Shown: in pieces, positions 9,301 through 17,689 of the stretch
Position numbering within the stretch: the first letter of the stretch is position 1
Layout: each line of letters opens with the position of its first letter
Assembly (NCBI RefSeq): GCF_002270415.1
Contig: NZ_NNRI01000021.1
Coordinates: 124,001 to 188,000 of the forward strand
Direction of reading: 5' to 3'
DNA: 64,000 nt
Source of the DNA: Mesorhizobium sophorae
Lineage (GTDB): Bacteria; Pseudomonadota; Alphaproteobacteria; Rhizobiales; Rhizobiaceae
The notes under the pieces: generated by a model
What the model was told of the DNA's origin: nothing
Databases searched by the model: none
The model's input: only the letters and a program-made list of their open reading frames with translations
Translations under genes and position numbers: made by a program

Positions 9301-10482
9301 ATGCCAATGCAGAAAGCCAGAGCAGCCGCGGTCGGAATTGGCGAAGTGCCATCCGGCCGGTTTCCCGAACGCAGCGAGATAGAGGCGGCGATCCTCGCCT
9401 GCCGGCAAGCCATCCTCGACGCCGGCATGTCGCCGCGTGACATCGATGTGGTCATGCCGGTCGGCGCGCTGGCGTCGCGCCACTTCAACGTCGACCTGGT
9501 GTTCTCGAGGCTCTGCGAGGAGCTCGGCATGCTGCGCTCGGCCCGGATGAACGTGCAGGTGATGTCGGGCGGCGCGACCAGCGCCAGCATGCTCGCTTTG
9601 GCCGAGGGACTGGTCGCCAGCGGCCTTGCCCGCAACGTGCTGTGCGTCCATTCCGATGCTGTCGGCTCGCTGCCCAAGCAGGCCGGCATCGACCTGTTCT
9701 CGACCACCGGCGTCTCCGAGGAATGGGAAGCACCATACGGCCACAACATGAACGCCGTCGGCGCGCTCGCCTCCAACCGCTACATGCACGAGACCGGCAC
9801 CACCGACGAGGAGATGGCGGCACTTTGCGTGTCGCTGCGCAAATGGGCCGAGCTCAACCCGCACGCGATGTTCCGCACGCCGCTCACCATCGAGGAGGTG
9901 CTGGCCTCGAAGATGGTGGCGACGCCGCTCAGGGCCAAGCATTGCAACATGCTGGCCGACGGCGCGGCCGCCTTCATCGTCGCCCGCGCCGAGGATGCCA
10001 GCCACATCACGGCAAATCCGGTCTATGTGCGCGGCCACGGCTCGCTCGTCACCCACTACACGACCTCGCAGGATACCGACCTCGCCAGGCTCGGTTACGA
10101 ACAGGCGGCGGCGCAAGCTTACGAAAAGGCCGGCATCGGCCCGAAAGATATCCAGATCGCCGAGCTCTACGACGCCTATCCGGTGTTCGCCATGATCGCG
10201 CTGGACGGGCTGAAGCTCTGCCGTGGCGAGCGCGCCGGCGCCTTTGTCGCGGCTGGCGAGACCGCGCCCGGCGGCTCGATGCCGATGACCACCAATGGCG
10301 GCATGCTTTCGCAGGGACATACGGCCGTCGGCGGCGGCATCGCGGTGCTGGTCGAGGCCTTCCGGCAACTGATGGGCAAGGCCGGGGCGCGGCAGGTGCC
10401 GAACCTCGTCAACGCGGTTGAAACCGCCTCGGGCGGGACGTGGATGGATTCGCACGTCACCATCCTGTCGAAGGAGCATTAG
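9301..10482 (+). CDS. Thiolase-fold protein without the nucleophilic Cys
   Basis: 393 residues of the SCP-2 thiolase-like class. The region that normally carries the nucleophilic cysteine reads VQVMSGGATSASM, with no Cys, while ELYDAYPVFAMIALDGL and NGGMLSQGHTAVGGG keep the later conserved Tyr/His-containing blocks. Loss of the Cys and pairing with a DUF35 protein immediately downstream are features of the Ltp2-type retro-aldolases of steroid side-chain degradation, so a carbon-carbon lyase is as likely as a true thiolase. GGAGG precedes the ATG by about 6 bases. It lies 30 bp after the ATPase gene and 1 bp before the DUF35 gene, so the two are probably made as a complex. Confidence 0.82.
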   Translation: MPMQKARAAAVGIGEVPSGRFPERSEIEAAILACRQAILDAGMSPRDIDVVMPVGALASRHFNVDLVFSRLCEELGMLRSARMNVQVMSGGATSASMLALAEGLVASGLARNVLCVHSDAVGSLPKQAGIDLFSTTGVSEEWEAPYGHNMNAVGALASNRYMHETGTTDEEMAALCVSLRKWAELNPHAMFRTPLTIEEVLASKMVATPLRAKHCNMLADGAAAFIVARAEDASHITANPVYVRGHGSLVTHYTTSQDTDLARLGYEQAAAQAYEKAGIGPKDIQIAELYDAYPVFAMIALDGLKLCRGERAGAFVAAGETAPGGSMPMTTNGGMLSQGHTAVGGGIAVLVEAFRQLMGKAGARQVPNLVNAVETASGGTWMDSHVTILSKEH

Positions 10483-10483
10483 C

Positions 10484-10906
10484 ATGACCAACTCCCCTCG
10501 CCCGCTGCCCCACCCCAGCCACTGGTCGGCCGGCTACTGGCAGGCCGCCGCCGAACGGCGCTTCGTGGTCCAGGAATGCGGCGACTGCGACAGGCCGATC
10601 ATGTACCCTAAGCGTGTCTGCCCATACTGTCTTGGCGAGAGGCTGAACTGGCGCGCGTCGGCCGGCAAGGGCGAGATCTACGCGGTGACGACGCAGCTCG
10701 CCGGCCCACCGACCGGCTTTGCCGACCGCTTGCCCTATGTGCTCGCCGTCATCCGCCTAGACGAGGGCGTGCAGCTGATGAGCAACATCGTCGGCGACAG
10801 CGCGCTGGAGGCCCGTATTGGCGACCGGGTCAGCGTCGATTTCGAGCCGGCGGGAGACATGGTGCTGCCGGTTTTCCGTCTCGAAAAGACCGGAGTGTCG
10901 CAATGA
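10484..10906 (+). CDS. DUF35 Zn-ribbon/OB-fold partner of the thiolase-like protein
   Basis: 140 residues. An N-terminal rubredoxin-like zinc ribbon is visible (ECGDCDRPIMYPKRVCPYC, two CxxC pairs around residues 26-45), followed by an OB-fold with the typical SAGKGEIYAVTTQ strand. Such proteins bind acyl-CoA substrates and form complexes with thiolase-like enzymes. ATG chosen at 10484 with AAGGAG upstream; an in-frame upstream start at 10418 would overlap the thiolase by 22 codons. Its TGA overlaps the SDR start (ATGA). Confidence 0.9.
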   Translation: MTNSPRPLPHPSHWSAGYWQAAAERRFVVQECGDCDRPIMYPKRVCPYCLGERLNWRASAGKGEIYAVTTQLAGPPTGFADRLPYVLAVIRLDEGVQLMSNIVGDSALEARIGDRVSVDFEPAGDMVLPVFRLEKTGVSQ

Positions 10907-11643
10907 GCGTGGCGGCACCGGTCGCCGTCATCACGGGTGGCGCCAGGGGCATTGGCGGCACCGCCGCCGGAATCCTCAGAGATCGCGGCTGGAACGTGCA
11001 TTCGCTCGACCGCCAGCCCAATCCGGACCCGGCGATCACCAGCCATATCTGCGACGTCACCTCGGACCACGAGCTGAGCGCCTGCGCTAGCGAGATCGGC
11101 GGGATGGATGCGCTGATCGCGTGTGCCGGGATCAATCTGCGGCCGGACGACAACCGCGCCGAACAGCTGACGCTCGACGCATGGAACAAAACCCTTGCCG
11201 TCAACCTGACAGGGGTGATGCTCAGCGTCCGTGCGTTCCGCCCGGCGATGCACAACGACGGCGCCATCGTGCTGCTGTCGAGCATCGCGGCGCTCAGGGC
11301 AATGCCGCTCGCCGATGCCTACACGGCCTCGAAGGGCGCCCTGGTGGCACTGACCCGCTCCTGGTCGGTCGACTATGGGCGTTTTGGCATCCGCGTGAAC
11401 TGCATCTGCCCTGGCCCGACCGCAACGGAGATGATGTCCGGCGTCATGGAAGGCTTCTCGTCCAGCCAGCAATTGCAATTGCCGCAGCAACGGATGGCCC
11501 GGCCGGAAGAGGTGGCAAACCTCATCGCCTTCCTGGTCTCGCCGGAGGCATCCTATATTTCCGGTGCCATCATTCCTGTCGATGGCGGAGCCGCCGCCCA
11601 CAGCGCCGGCATGCCGTTTCCCAAGCGCCGAGTCAAAAAGTAA
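10903..11643 (+). CDS. Short-chain dehydrogenase/reductase
   Basis: 246 residues, classical SDR: cofactor motif TGGARGIG near the N-terminus, NAG-like CAGINLR, catalytic Ser in LLSSIAAL, YTASKG with the catalytic Tyr and Lys, and the PGPTATEMM segment. The family oxidises or reduces a hydroxyl/keto group with NAD(P). It is the last gene of the operon, overlapping the DUF35 gene by 4 bp; the substrate presumably is a beta-hydroxy/keto acyl-CoA or a polyol-derived intermediate handled by the preceding enzymes (inference). Confidence 0.92.
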   Translation: MSVAAPVAVITGGARGIGGTAAGILRDRGWNVHSLDRQPNPDPAITSHICDVTSDHELSACASEIGGMDALIACAGINLRPDDNRAEQLTLDAWNKTLAVNLTGVMLSVRAFRPAMHNDGAIVLLSSIAALRAMPLADAYTASKGALVALTRSWSVDYGRFGIRVNCICPGPTATEMMSGVMEGFSSSQQLQLPQQRMARPEEVANLIAFLVSPEASYISGAIIPVDGGAAAHSAGMPFPKRRVKK

Positions 11644-11710
11644 ATGCCACTATCCAGAGGCGGCCTTCACGAATGCAAGACGTTCCGAGTTTCATGGTTT
11701 CAGTCTGCTT

Positions 11711-11851
11711 CTGCGAGGTGGTTATGGCTCCGGCGATGACCCCCTTGCTTGAGGCCGCGCAGAGGGCCGGCGCGCATGTCCACCGGGAGACAGGATGCTG
11801 ATCGGCCAGATCGAGGCAATGTCCGCCTTTTTTACCGATGGCACTGGCTAA
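11711..11851 (+). pseudogene. 3' remnant of a shikimate dehydrogenase-like gene
   Basis: After the SDR gene a short frame reads VVMAPAMTPLLEAAQRAGAH, then, after one base is lost near 11800, continues MLIGQIEAMSAFFTDG before a stop. This pattern (TPLL...A...G, MLxxQxE) is the C-terminal helix region of AroE/shikimate dehydrogenase-like proteins. No N-terminal NADP domain is present upstream. It looks like a truncated, frameshifted leftover; the assignment rests on a short stretch. Confidence 0.4.
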
Positions 11852-11892
11852 AATGGAGCCGGTGATTCCAAAACCACACCGGAGGCTGGCGG

Positions 11893-12357
11893 TCAGCCCC
11901 CTATTGCTCTCACGGCCTCCGCAATTGTCTGGGCATTCGGGAGAAGCGCCTTCTGCAGTACGGGGCTCGATGGCATTCTGACGTCGGGGGTCGTCAATCG
12001 TGAAATCCTGACATCCATTTCCGGAACGAGTTCGCGAATACGCATGGCGATTTCGGCAGCGAATCCCCCCGTCCTCACCGCCTCGTGGACAATGAGCACC
12101 TTGCCTTTCGCCGCTGTCACGGCGTCGACGATAGCCTTCTCGGCAAGTGGGTTCAGCCAACGAAGATCCAGCACGCCCACATCGAGCTGTTCCGCTGAAA
12201 GAGCCTCGGCTGCCGCGAGAGATGGCCCAACCATGGTTCCCCAAGTGATGATCACAGCGTCGTTCCCGTCGCGGCGCGTTCTTGCCATGCCGACAGCTTC
12301 AGCGCCATCGGTCAGCTCCACGGCCGATTTCGTTTGGTAAAGGGAGCGGGATTCAAT
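11893..12357 (-). pseudogene. C-terminal fragment of a 2-oxoacid dehydrogenase E1-beta subunit
   Basis: The minus strand encodes about 154 residues that match the transketolase C-terminal domain of pyruvate/branched-chain dehydrogenase E1-beta: the frame runs IESRSLYQTKSAVELTDGAE, then NDAVIITWGTMV, LDLRWLNPL and VLIVHEAVRTGGF. The thiamine-binding N-terminal half is missing because the gene is cut exactly where the inverted repeat of the neighbouring IS begins (12358), and the missing part is not found beyond the other IS end. Non-functional remnant. Confidence 0.8.
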
Positions 12358-13899
12358 GAGGCCGGTAATTTCTCTGGGGTTACGCGGCGCGCAGAAGGGG
12401 TGGTTTGGGCTTGAATAATGGGCGCACGTTTGGCTCTGGCTGTCGGAAGGGTGCCCGCAGCCGATCGCGAAGTTCGCAATTGATCTCCGCCGTCCGGACT
12501 TGCATGAGCATGTGGGCCCCGTAGGAGGACCTGCGCATCTGCTGCTTTTTGACCATCCGCTTGCCGACGAGTGAATTCACCGCCGACTCGGCCAGAGCGG
12601 AGGCAACGCGAAGCCCAGCCCGATAGCGCTTTCCATAGTTGACGATCGCGCCGCGATCAGGAGCTGCGAGGCGAGGCTATAAGGCCGTGCGATCGAGAAC
12701 TCGCCGTCCCTTTGCGAGTCTTTCAGTCTCGCCAGGAGTTGCTCCAGGTCGCGGATCGCGCCATCGACCCGCCCGTGCCAGAGACGCCACTTCACGGCTT
12801 TGATGTCCTTGTCGATGGTTGGAAGCACTTCAAAAGGGTCGGACTGGGAACGATGTGATCGGCGATCTGCTGCATGGGCTGGATCTTCATGGCAATGTGG
12901 AACCAGTCGATGATGTGGGCTGTCGGCTTCGGCATGGCGCGGGGCAGCCGCTTCAGGATTTCGGCGCCGTCCGAGATCACGGTGACGTTGCCAAAGCCGC
13001 AATAGCCTTCTTGCTGAAGTGCGTGGAGGGCTCGATCCCGGATTGCAGCCTGGTCGGTGTTGCTGGTCACGAGGTAGCGGCCACCGACATCACCCCGACC
13101 GCCGCGGCCGCATCGAGCTACAACGAGCTCGAAGTTTCGCGCGGAATTGGGATCGGCGCTGCGAACATGTGCCGTATCGATGCTGATGACGAACTCTTTG
13201 CGTCGGTCGCCGGGAAGCTGCATTTCAAGCTGGCTTCGATCGTGCCTTTGAGCTCGCGCGCGCCTTTCTTCCTTCGCGATCTGTTCATCGAGCCGTTCAC
13301 CGATCCTGATGGTCCGCTTGCGCACGGTCACGTACGTCTCGGTGGGTTCAATGGGCAGAAATTCGCCAAGCACCTTCGCTGCCTGCCGATACGGCATCAT
13401 GCTTCCCAATCGCGCCGTCAGTTCAATCAGTTCAGGCGTGGCTCGATCAGGGCAGATCTCGTTGAGTGGTGCGAAGGCAGCGACCATGCCAGGATGGCAC
13501 TTCCGGCAGAGCATCCAACGGGGATTGCGAACCTCCACCGTGCCGAAGACAGTCCGGATTTTGCGCGTCGTATAGCCCTTGACCGGCCGGAACGTGTGGC
13601 AATCCGGGCAGACGCGGCGAAAGAGCGAGTAGGTCTCCGCCTCGTGGCTGACGACCGCGCTCTGCAGGGCCGCCATGATTTTCTTTCCATCGTCGATCGA
13701 GAAGCCGATATCGCCGTCGAACAAGCCCTTCCAGCTCTTGTCGATGCGGACCTCCTTCCGGCAGGTGTCGCCAAATTCGTTCCTGCCCTCGATCGTGATC
13801 GTCCATTCCACTGCCATCGCTGCCTCCTTGAAGAAGCGACGGTGATGGACTGCTTGGGCCAAACAACCCGTATTCGACCCCAGAGAAATTACCGGTCTC
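12358..13899 (-). mobile_element. ISKra4-like insertion sequence with 23-bp inverted repeats
   Basis: Ends are a 23-bp inverted repeat with one mismatch, 12358-12380 and 13877-13899 (core CCGGTAATTTCTCTGGGGT). The interior holds one transposase gene, itself frameshifted. No clear target duplication: the left flank reads ATTCAAT and the right GATATCAT. The left end abuts the truncated E1-beta gene, so the insertion was accompanied or followed by deletion. Confidence 0.75.
12380..13817 (-). pseudogene. ISKra4-family transposase, two frameshifts
   Basis: The frame starts at the ATG at 13817 (AAGGAGGCAGCG upstream) with MAVEWTITIEGRNEFG, followed by a CPDCH/CRKCH zinc-binding pair and a DDE-type core including VISIDTAHVRS, VTVISDGAEIL and IIDWFHIAMK. 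Near 12830 the reading moves to a second frame (LPTIDKDIKAVKWRLWHGR) and near 12660 to a third (VNSLVGKRMVKKQQM...YGAHMLMQVRTAEIN). Together the three frames cover a full-length transposase of about 470 residues, so the gene is recently broken rather than truncated. Confidence 0.8.
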
Positions 13900-14143
13900 G
13901 ATATCATTACGCCGAGGAGTCTCATTATTAAATGCAGCGCGACACACTACCCTGTCGGCCTCCGGGAGAATTTGGACAATCGAAAGTTCGGGCGAAATCA
14001 GCGAGCGGAAGGCATGGAGCACGGGCAAATCACGGCGTCGACTGCGATTCCGACTCTATGAACTTATTCGCACCGTCCGTGAATCCCGGCACCTGCACCA
14101 AATATGCGGAAGAACCCCTGTTTGTCGTGCGGCAATCGCTTGT

Positions 14144-15469
14144 TCAGTTTCGGCGGTAGAACACAATGATGTCGTTTTGCCTGCCTGATGGCCCCAACGC
14201 CGCTGTGTAGGGCACGCCACCGATGGTGAAATTTGTCTGCGGCTGCGACGGGCTCGGCAGCGCGCCCATGTAGTGCATTCCGCGCATGAGGTCCTCAGGC
14301 GCGCGCTGATCGCCGTGTTGCCAGCCGGGGACGTAGATTGCTAGATCCGGCGCCGGAGGCGCGTTGGGCACGTGTGCTGCCCCAAAAATCCATGCCCCGG
14401 CGCCTTGATCCGATGGGCCTGGCTGGTTAACGGTTGGCGCTGGCGAAGGCGCATTCATTCCCTGCCAAATGGGCGGCGGAGAAGCGCCGCCCGGCGCCGC
14501 CTGGGCCGCATCATAATCGCCCCAAAGCTGATCTTGATTGTAACTTGACACTCGCGACGGGGATGACTGCGGAGAAGCGCCACCCGGCGCCGCCTGGACC
14601 GCATCATAATCGCCCCAAAGCTGGTCTTGATTGTAACTTGACACTCGCGACGGGGATGACTCATGCTCTGGTGATGGCCGTTGCACTGGCTGGCGAGAGC
14701 TGCCCTCCGCAGCATGCGAGGTGCCCTCTCCAAGGGTTTCCCGATACCTCTTCAGCATGCTCACCCCACTCTGGACCCTGGGGTCGTCCGGACACAGCTC
14801 CCTAGCATAAGCCTTCAGCGATTCGTCACTAAGTCCATTAAGAGACAAATTGTAACGCTGCTGGAGCCTTCCAGACAATCTGCGGAGACTCGTGGAATTG
14901 TTAGATATAGACCCAGCCTCAAGCCTCCCGCGAGCCGCACCACCCGCATTATGGATTAACGCCGCATCTTCAGGAACGACATCATACCGCCTTCCCTGTC
15001 CCTGACGCGAGGTACCCGCTCCAGAGGCACCCTCTCCATAGGCACCCTCGCGGTACGCCCTAAGCATGCCCAACGCCGTAATGACCCGGGCTTCACCCGG
15101 AAACAGTTGCTTAGCATAATCCTTCAGCGACACGTCACTAAGTCCATTGAGAGACAAATTGTAACGCTGCTGTAGTGCTTCAGATAACTTGCGGAGACTC
15201 GAACCGTTCACGACTGCGGAGCGATACGCAATCTTCTGGCAAGCCGCATTACGCGCATTCCGGATGAGGGCCGCGTCATCAGGGGCGATGGCGTACCGCC
15301 TCCCATGATCGGGAGCGTCCTGCTGGCCCGCCTCTTCCAGGTGCTCCTCAAAGTCGCGCTGCGCGGCCTCCTCCGGCTGGCCCCCCTGTCCTGCCTGCTG
15401 CTGGGCCAGCATCGCGTAGTACGAGTTTTGCCAATCTGGTGAGAAGGGATTGAAGTTCTTCGGATCCAT
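14144..15469 (-). CDS. Candidate type III effector with two internal repeats
   Basis: 441 residues, no membrane segment or signal peptide, N-terminus rich in N, S and Q (MDPKNFNPFSPDWQNSYYAM). Two repeats of about 85 residues (58-142 and 160-244) share the pattern L.R.LS..LQQRYNLSLNGLS..SLK.YA. A second type, SSPSRVSSYNQDQLWGDYDA, occurs twice in tandem around residues 280-340. GGAGGTGAATT precedes the ATG and a strong tts-box match lies about 57 bases upstream, so expression is probably under the TtsI regulator and the product a type III secreted protein. No catalytic domain recognised. Monocistronic; its 3' side faces about 240 bp with nothing recognisable before the IS. Confidence 0.75.
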   Translation of the reverse strand: MDPKNFNPFSPDWQNSYYAMLAQQQAGQGGQPEEAAQRDFEEHLEEAGQQDAPDHGRRYAIAPDDAALIRNARNAACQKIAYRSAVVNGSSLRKLSEALQQRYNLSLNGLSDVSLKDYAKQLFPGEARVITALGMLRAYREGAYGEGASGAGTSRQGQGRRYDVVPEDAALIHNAGGAARGRLEAGSISNNSTSLRRLSGRLQQRYNLSLNGLSDESLKAYARELCPDDPRVQSGVSMLKRYRETLGEGTSHAAEGSSRQPVQRPSPEHESSPSRVSSYNQDQLWGDYDAVQAAPGGASPQSSPSRVSSYNQDQLWGDYDAAQAAPGGASPPPIWQGMNAPSPAPTVNQPGPSDQGAGAWIFGAAHVPNAPPAPDLAIYVPGWQHGDQRAPEDLMRGMHYMGALPSPSQPQTNFTIGGVPYTAALGPSGRQNDIIVFYRRN

Positions 15470-15512
15470 AATTCACCTCCGTGGTTTGAGAGATCCATCT
15501 AGCGAGGAACTA

Positions 15513-15543
15513 TCCTGCCCGCATCCGCTGACGAGAAGCTGAC
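15513..15543 (-). promoter_or_regulatory. tts box (TtsI-binding promoter element)
   Basis: On the minus strand the stretch 15543-15526 reads GTCAGCTTCTCGTCAGCG, which fits the rhizobial tts-box core GTCAGCTTnTCGnnAGCt at almost every conserved base; the box usually extends about 30 bp. It lies about 57 bp upstream of the start at 15469 and so marks that gene for co-regulation with the type III secretion system. Confidence 0.75.
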
Positions 15544-16063
15544 GAGGCCCGCAGTTCAAAGACTGACAGCGCAGGCCTGCCGTTAGAAGCAGCGCTGAAA
15601 GGAAAAGGGCCAGGCGGTTTCAGGTGCATGGGGAAGGACTATTCACAAGATGTGCGAACGGGCCATTGCGTCCGCACTCGAAGGCGTCAGCGGAGCGTCA
15701 GCTAACGTGACATCCTCTCGGCTCTTACCGGTGCAAGAACAATGCAGGATCGATTTTTTTGTATTTGCTGACGCTGGCGCCGAACAGCTCAATGCACGAG
15801 TATGTGATGGCGTGCAAAATTTTGCTCCGATTTTTATCTGTTGCCACCGTCGGCACTGCTGCTTGCGCATTGGCTCGGCCTTCCAACTCCCACATCAGCC
15901 ATCAATTCGAATTGAACGGTCGTCAGGTCTTCTGCTGCGCCACAATCGCACGCGTTCGAATGTCGGACCGACGGTACGCATACGCTAAAGGCCGCCTACT
16001 GACGCGTACCTTGTGGCGGTAGTGTCCGCTTAGATTAAGTGGACGCTTGGCAATGAAGTAGCT
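15544..16063 (+). other. Intergenic stretch between the effector gene and IS66 remnant
   Basis: No supported gene. On the plus strand 15686-15703 reads GTCAGCGGAGCGTCAGCT, a weaker tts-like sequence; downstream, a 76-residue frame (15792-16022) begins MHEYVMACKILLRFLSVATV, which looks signal-peptide-like, and runs to where the IS66-like sequence begins near 16021. It could be the start of a small secreted protein cut by the IS, or chance. Confidence 0.3.
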
Positions 16064-16543
16064 ATGGAACAGCCGTCGAGGGTGGAAGCGAGCACGCCCG
16101 CGGCTCTGCCGCTGCCGACGGATGCGGGCCGACAGCGGACGCGCCGCTCCTGGACGGTCGAGCAGAAGCTGGCGATCATGCGCGAGGTGCAGAAGTCCGG
16201 TGATCCGGTGGCGGTTGTCGCGCGGCGTCACGACATGAACGCGAACCACTTGCACATCTGGATGAAGCAAACCCGGGAACGGAGATCGGGTGACCGATCC
16301 GAGACCCCACCAATCGCCTTCATTGAAATGGGTGTGGTCGGTCACAGCGTGCACGATGTAGAGCCGGAAGAGCCGGGTCCTGTGCGATCGCACTCCGAAG
16401 TGCCAGCTGCGAGCTGCCAAGCGGTGTCTACCGGTGGCCGGATGGAAATCGTCGGGGCCAACGGCCGGCGTGTGATCGTTGACCGCACTGTCGACGTCAG
16501 TGTCCTGCTGCGGATCTTGCAGGGCCTGGAAATGCTGCGATGA
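16064..16543 (+). CDS. tnpA: IS66-family accessory protein TnpA
   Basis: 159 residues with the IS66 Orf1/TnpA pattern: basic RTRRSWTVEQKLAIMREV, then VVARRHDMNANHLHIWMKQT (helix-turn-helix of the IS3/IS66 type) and a C-terminal IVGANGRRVIVDRTVD segment. It appears intact and its stop overlaps the tnpB start (ATGA), as in complete IS66 elements, but the transposase gene tnpC is absent so the element cannot move by itself. Confidence 0.85.
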   Translation: MEQPSRVEASTPAALPLPTDAGRQRTRRSWTVEQKLAIMREVQKSGDPVAVVARRHDMNANHLHIWMKQTRERRSGDRSETPPIAFIEMGVVGHSVHDVEPEEPGPVRSHSEVPAASCQAVSTGGRMEIVGANGRRVIVDRTVDVSVLLRILQGLEMLR

Positions 16544-16746
16544 TCCCGACAGAAGGCGTGCGTGTGTGGTTGGCGACAGGCTACACCGATATGAGATGTG
16601 GCTTTCCATCGCTGGCGCTCCGGGTGCAGGAGGTCCTCAAACATAATCCCCTTGGGGGGGAACCTGTTTTGCTTCAGGGGGAAACGCGGAAATTTGTTGA
16701 AGGTCATATGGCATGACGGCCAAGGAGCATGCCTGTTCACAAACTA
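16540..16746 (+). pseudogene. tnpB: IS66 TnpB, truncated and frameshifted
   Basis: The frame opens MIPTEGVRVWLATGYTDMRC, followed by GFPSLALRVQEVL, the start of IS66 TnpB. At the run of seven G at 16645-16651 the frame is lost; another frame continues LFCFRGKRGNLLKVIWHDGQ and ends at 16746. The remaining part of tnpB and all of tnpC are deleted. Confidence 0.8.
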
Positions 16747-16753
16747 ACTGGCT

Positions 16754-16999
16754 TCATACTACAGCCCTTTCCTTGAGATCGGAGCATTTTGAGGAGTTGA
16801 GTCGGCGGATAGCCTCTGCCCGATGGGCAAGCTGGTTCCATCGGCTGCACTGTTTGGCTGGGACGTGCGGTCCTGGCAGCTCATAGAGGCTGATATAGCC
16901 GTTGTAGGTATGTCTTTTCACGATGTCGTATTTCGCCCATCTGACCAGGGTACATTCGGTGATCCCGAGTTTTGCGCAGGCTTCTGCTTTTGTCAGCAT
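16754..16999 (-). pseudogene. HTH-domain fragment, possibly from a recombinase
   Basis: 81 residues beginning MLTKAEACAKLGITECTLVR, a MerR/excisionase-like helix-turn-helix, followed by YELPGPHVPAKQC. This HTH-plus-proline-rich tail resembles the C-terminal region of large serine recombinases in rhizobia. Upstream sequence switches to an IS110 remnant, so the gene seems to have lost its N-terminal part. It could also be a short free-standing DNA-binding protein. Confidence 0.4.
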
Positions 17000-17019
17000 T
17001 CCCCGCTCGCGCTCTCCGG

Positions 17020-17200
17020 CAGATAGCCCGCTTCACGAAAGGCGACAGCACCCGTGATACCGCCATGCAGTTGCCGGTCGCCTCGATCACCACCTCGTCC
17101 GTCGCCAAAAGGCTCTTGACGAAGCCTTCCAGCGCCGTCCGGGTCAAATCTACTTTTGTCTCCAGAGTATCCGAAACACTTGAAGGTCGCGGCTTGAGCG
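17020..17200 (-). pseudogene. IS110-family transposase fragment
   Basis: The minus strand reads VSDTLETKVDLTRTALEGFV, then LLATDEVVIEATGNCMAVSR, the N-terminal DEDD-domain region of an IS110-type transposase (EATGN motif). Start and C-terminal two thirds are missing. Its left edge touches the HTH fragment and its right edge a truncated ATPase gene, so it marks a rearrangement point. Confidence 0.65.
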
Positions 17201-17212
17201 TAGGCCAGATCG

Positions 17213-17689
17213 GTGATCTCGCTACCAAGGCGCGCGATGCAGGCTTTCCTATCCTTAGCGATCACACATATGAAAGCGCGTTGTGGATCATCGCCGAAGG
17301 GATGCGGCAGGGAGGCCGAGGCGTTGCTTACGAGGTACGTCGTTCTGGCCGATCGTCCGGTACCGGACGCCTTGGGTTACCTCACAGCAGCTCTGGAGGT
17401 TTCATCCCGCGGGCTCAGTCGGAAACGACTTTCAGAATTGCAGACAATTGTCGCTGCCCATGCCACACGGTACGATCTGCTAATCATCACCGAGTTGGAC
17501 CATGCCATTCCACTTGGCCCAGAGCGCGACACGAACGCGATCTTTCGCTTAGCCGCAGGCCAGCATGTAACGGCTGTGATCGATCAGGTCCGGCCTCAAG
17601 CCATTCGCATGACATCAAAAAATACGGACGAAGTCGTGGCCGGTGCCGTCGAACAGGCTCTTGGCCATTTCAGCAAAGGAGGTTCTTGA
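17213..17689 (+). pseudogene. AAA/P-loop kinase-like protein lacking its N-terminus
   Basis: About 158 residues. The centre (YVVLADRPVPDALGYL... HATRYDLLIITELDHAIPLG) resembles the second half of AAA_28/NadR-like P-loop kinases, which have a DRxxxDALxY motif after the Walker A part. No Walker A loop is present; sequence before 17213 belongs to an IS110 remnant, so the N-terminal half appears deleted. The stop overlaps the next start (TGATG), suggesting an operon with the 164-residue gene. Family assignment is tentative. Confidence 0.45.

Noticed and set aside
7453..10491. 1012-codon open frame on the minus strand
   Set aside because: It runs antisense through the ATPase and thiolase genes; composition is Arg/His/Ala/Asp-rich as expected for a GC-rich shadow frame, and both plus-strand genes have clear motifs.
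12819..13931. 370-codon plus-strand frame
   Set aside because: Antisense to the ISKra4-like transposase; no independent support.
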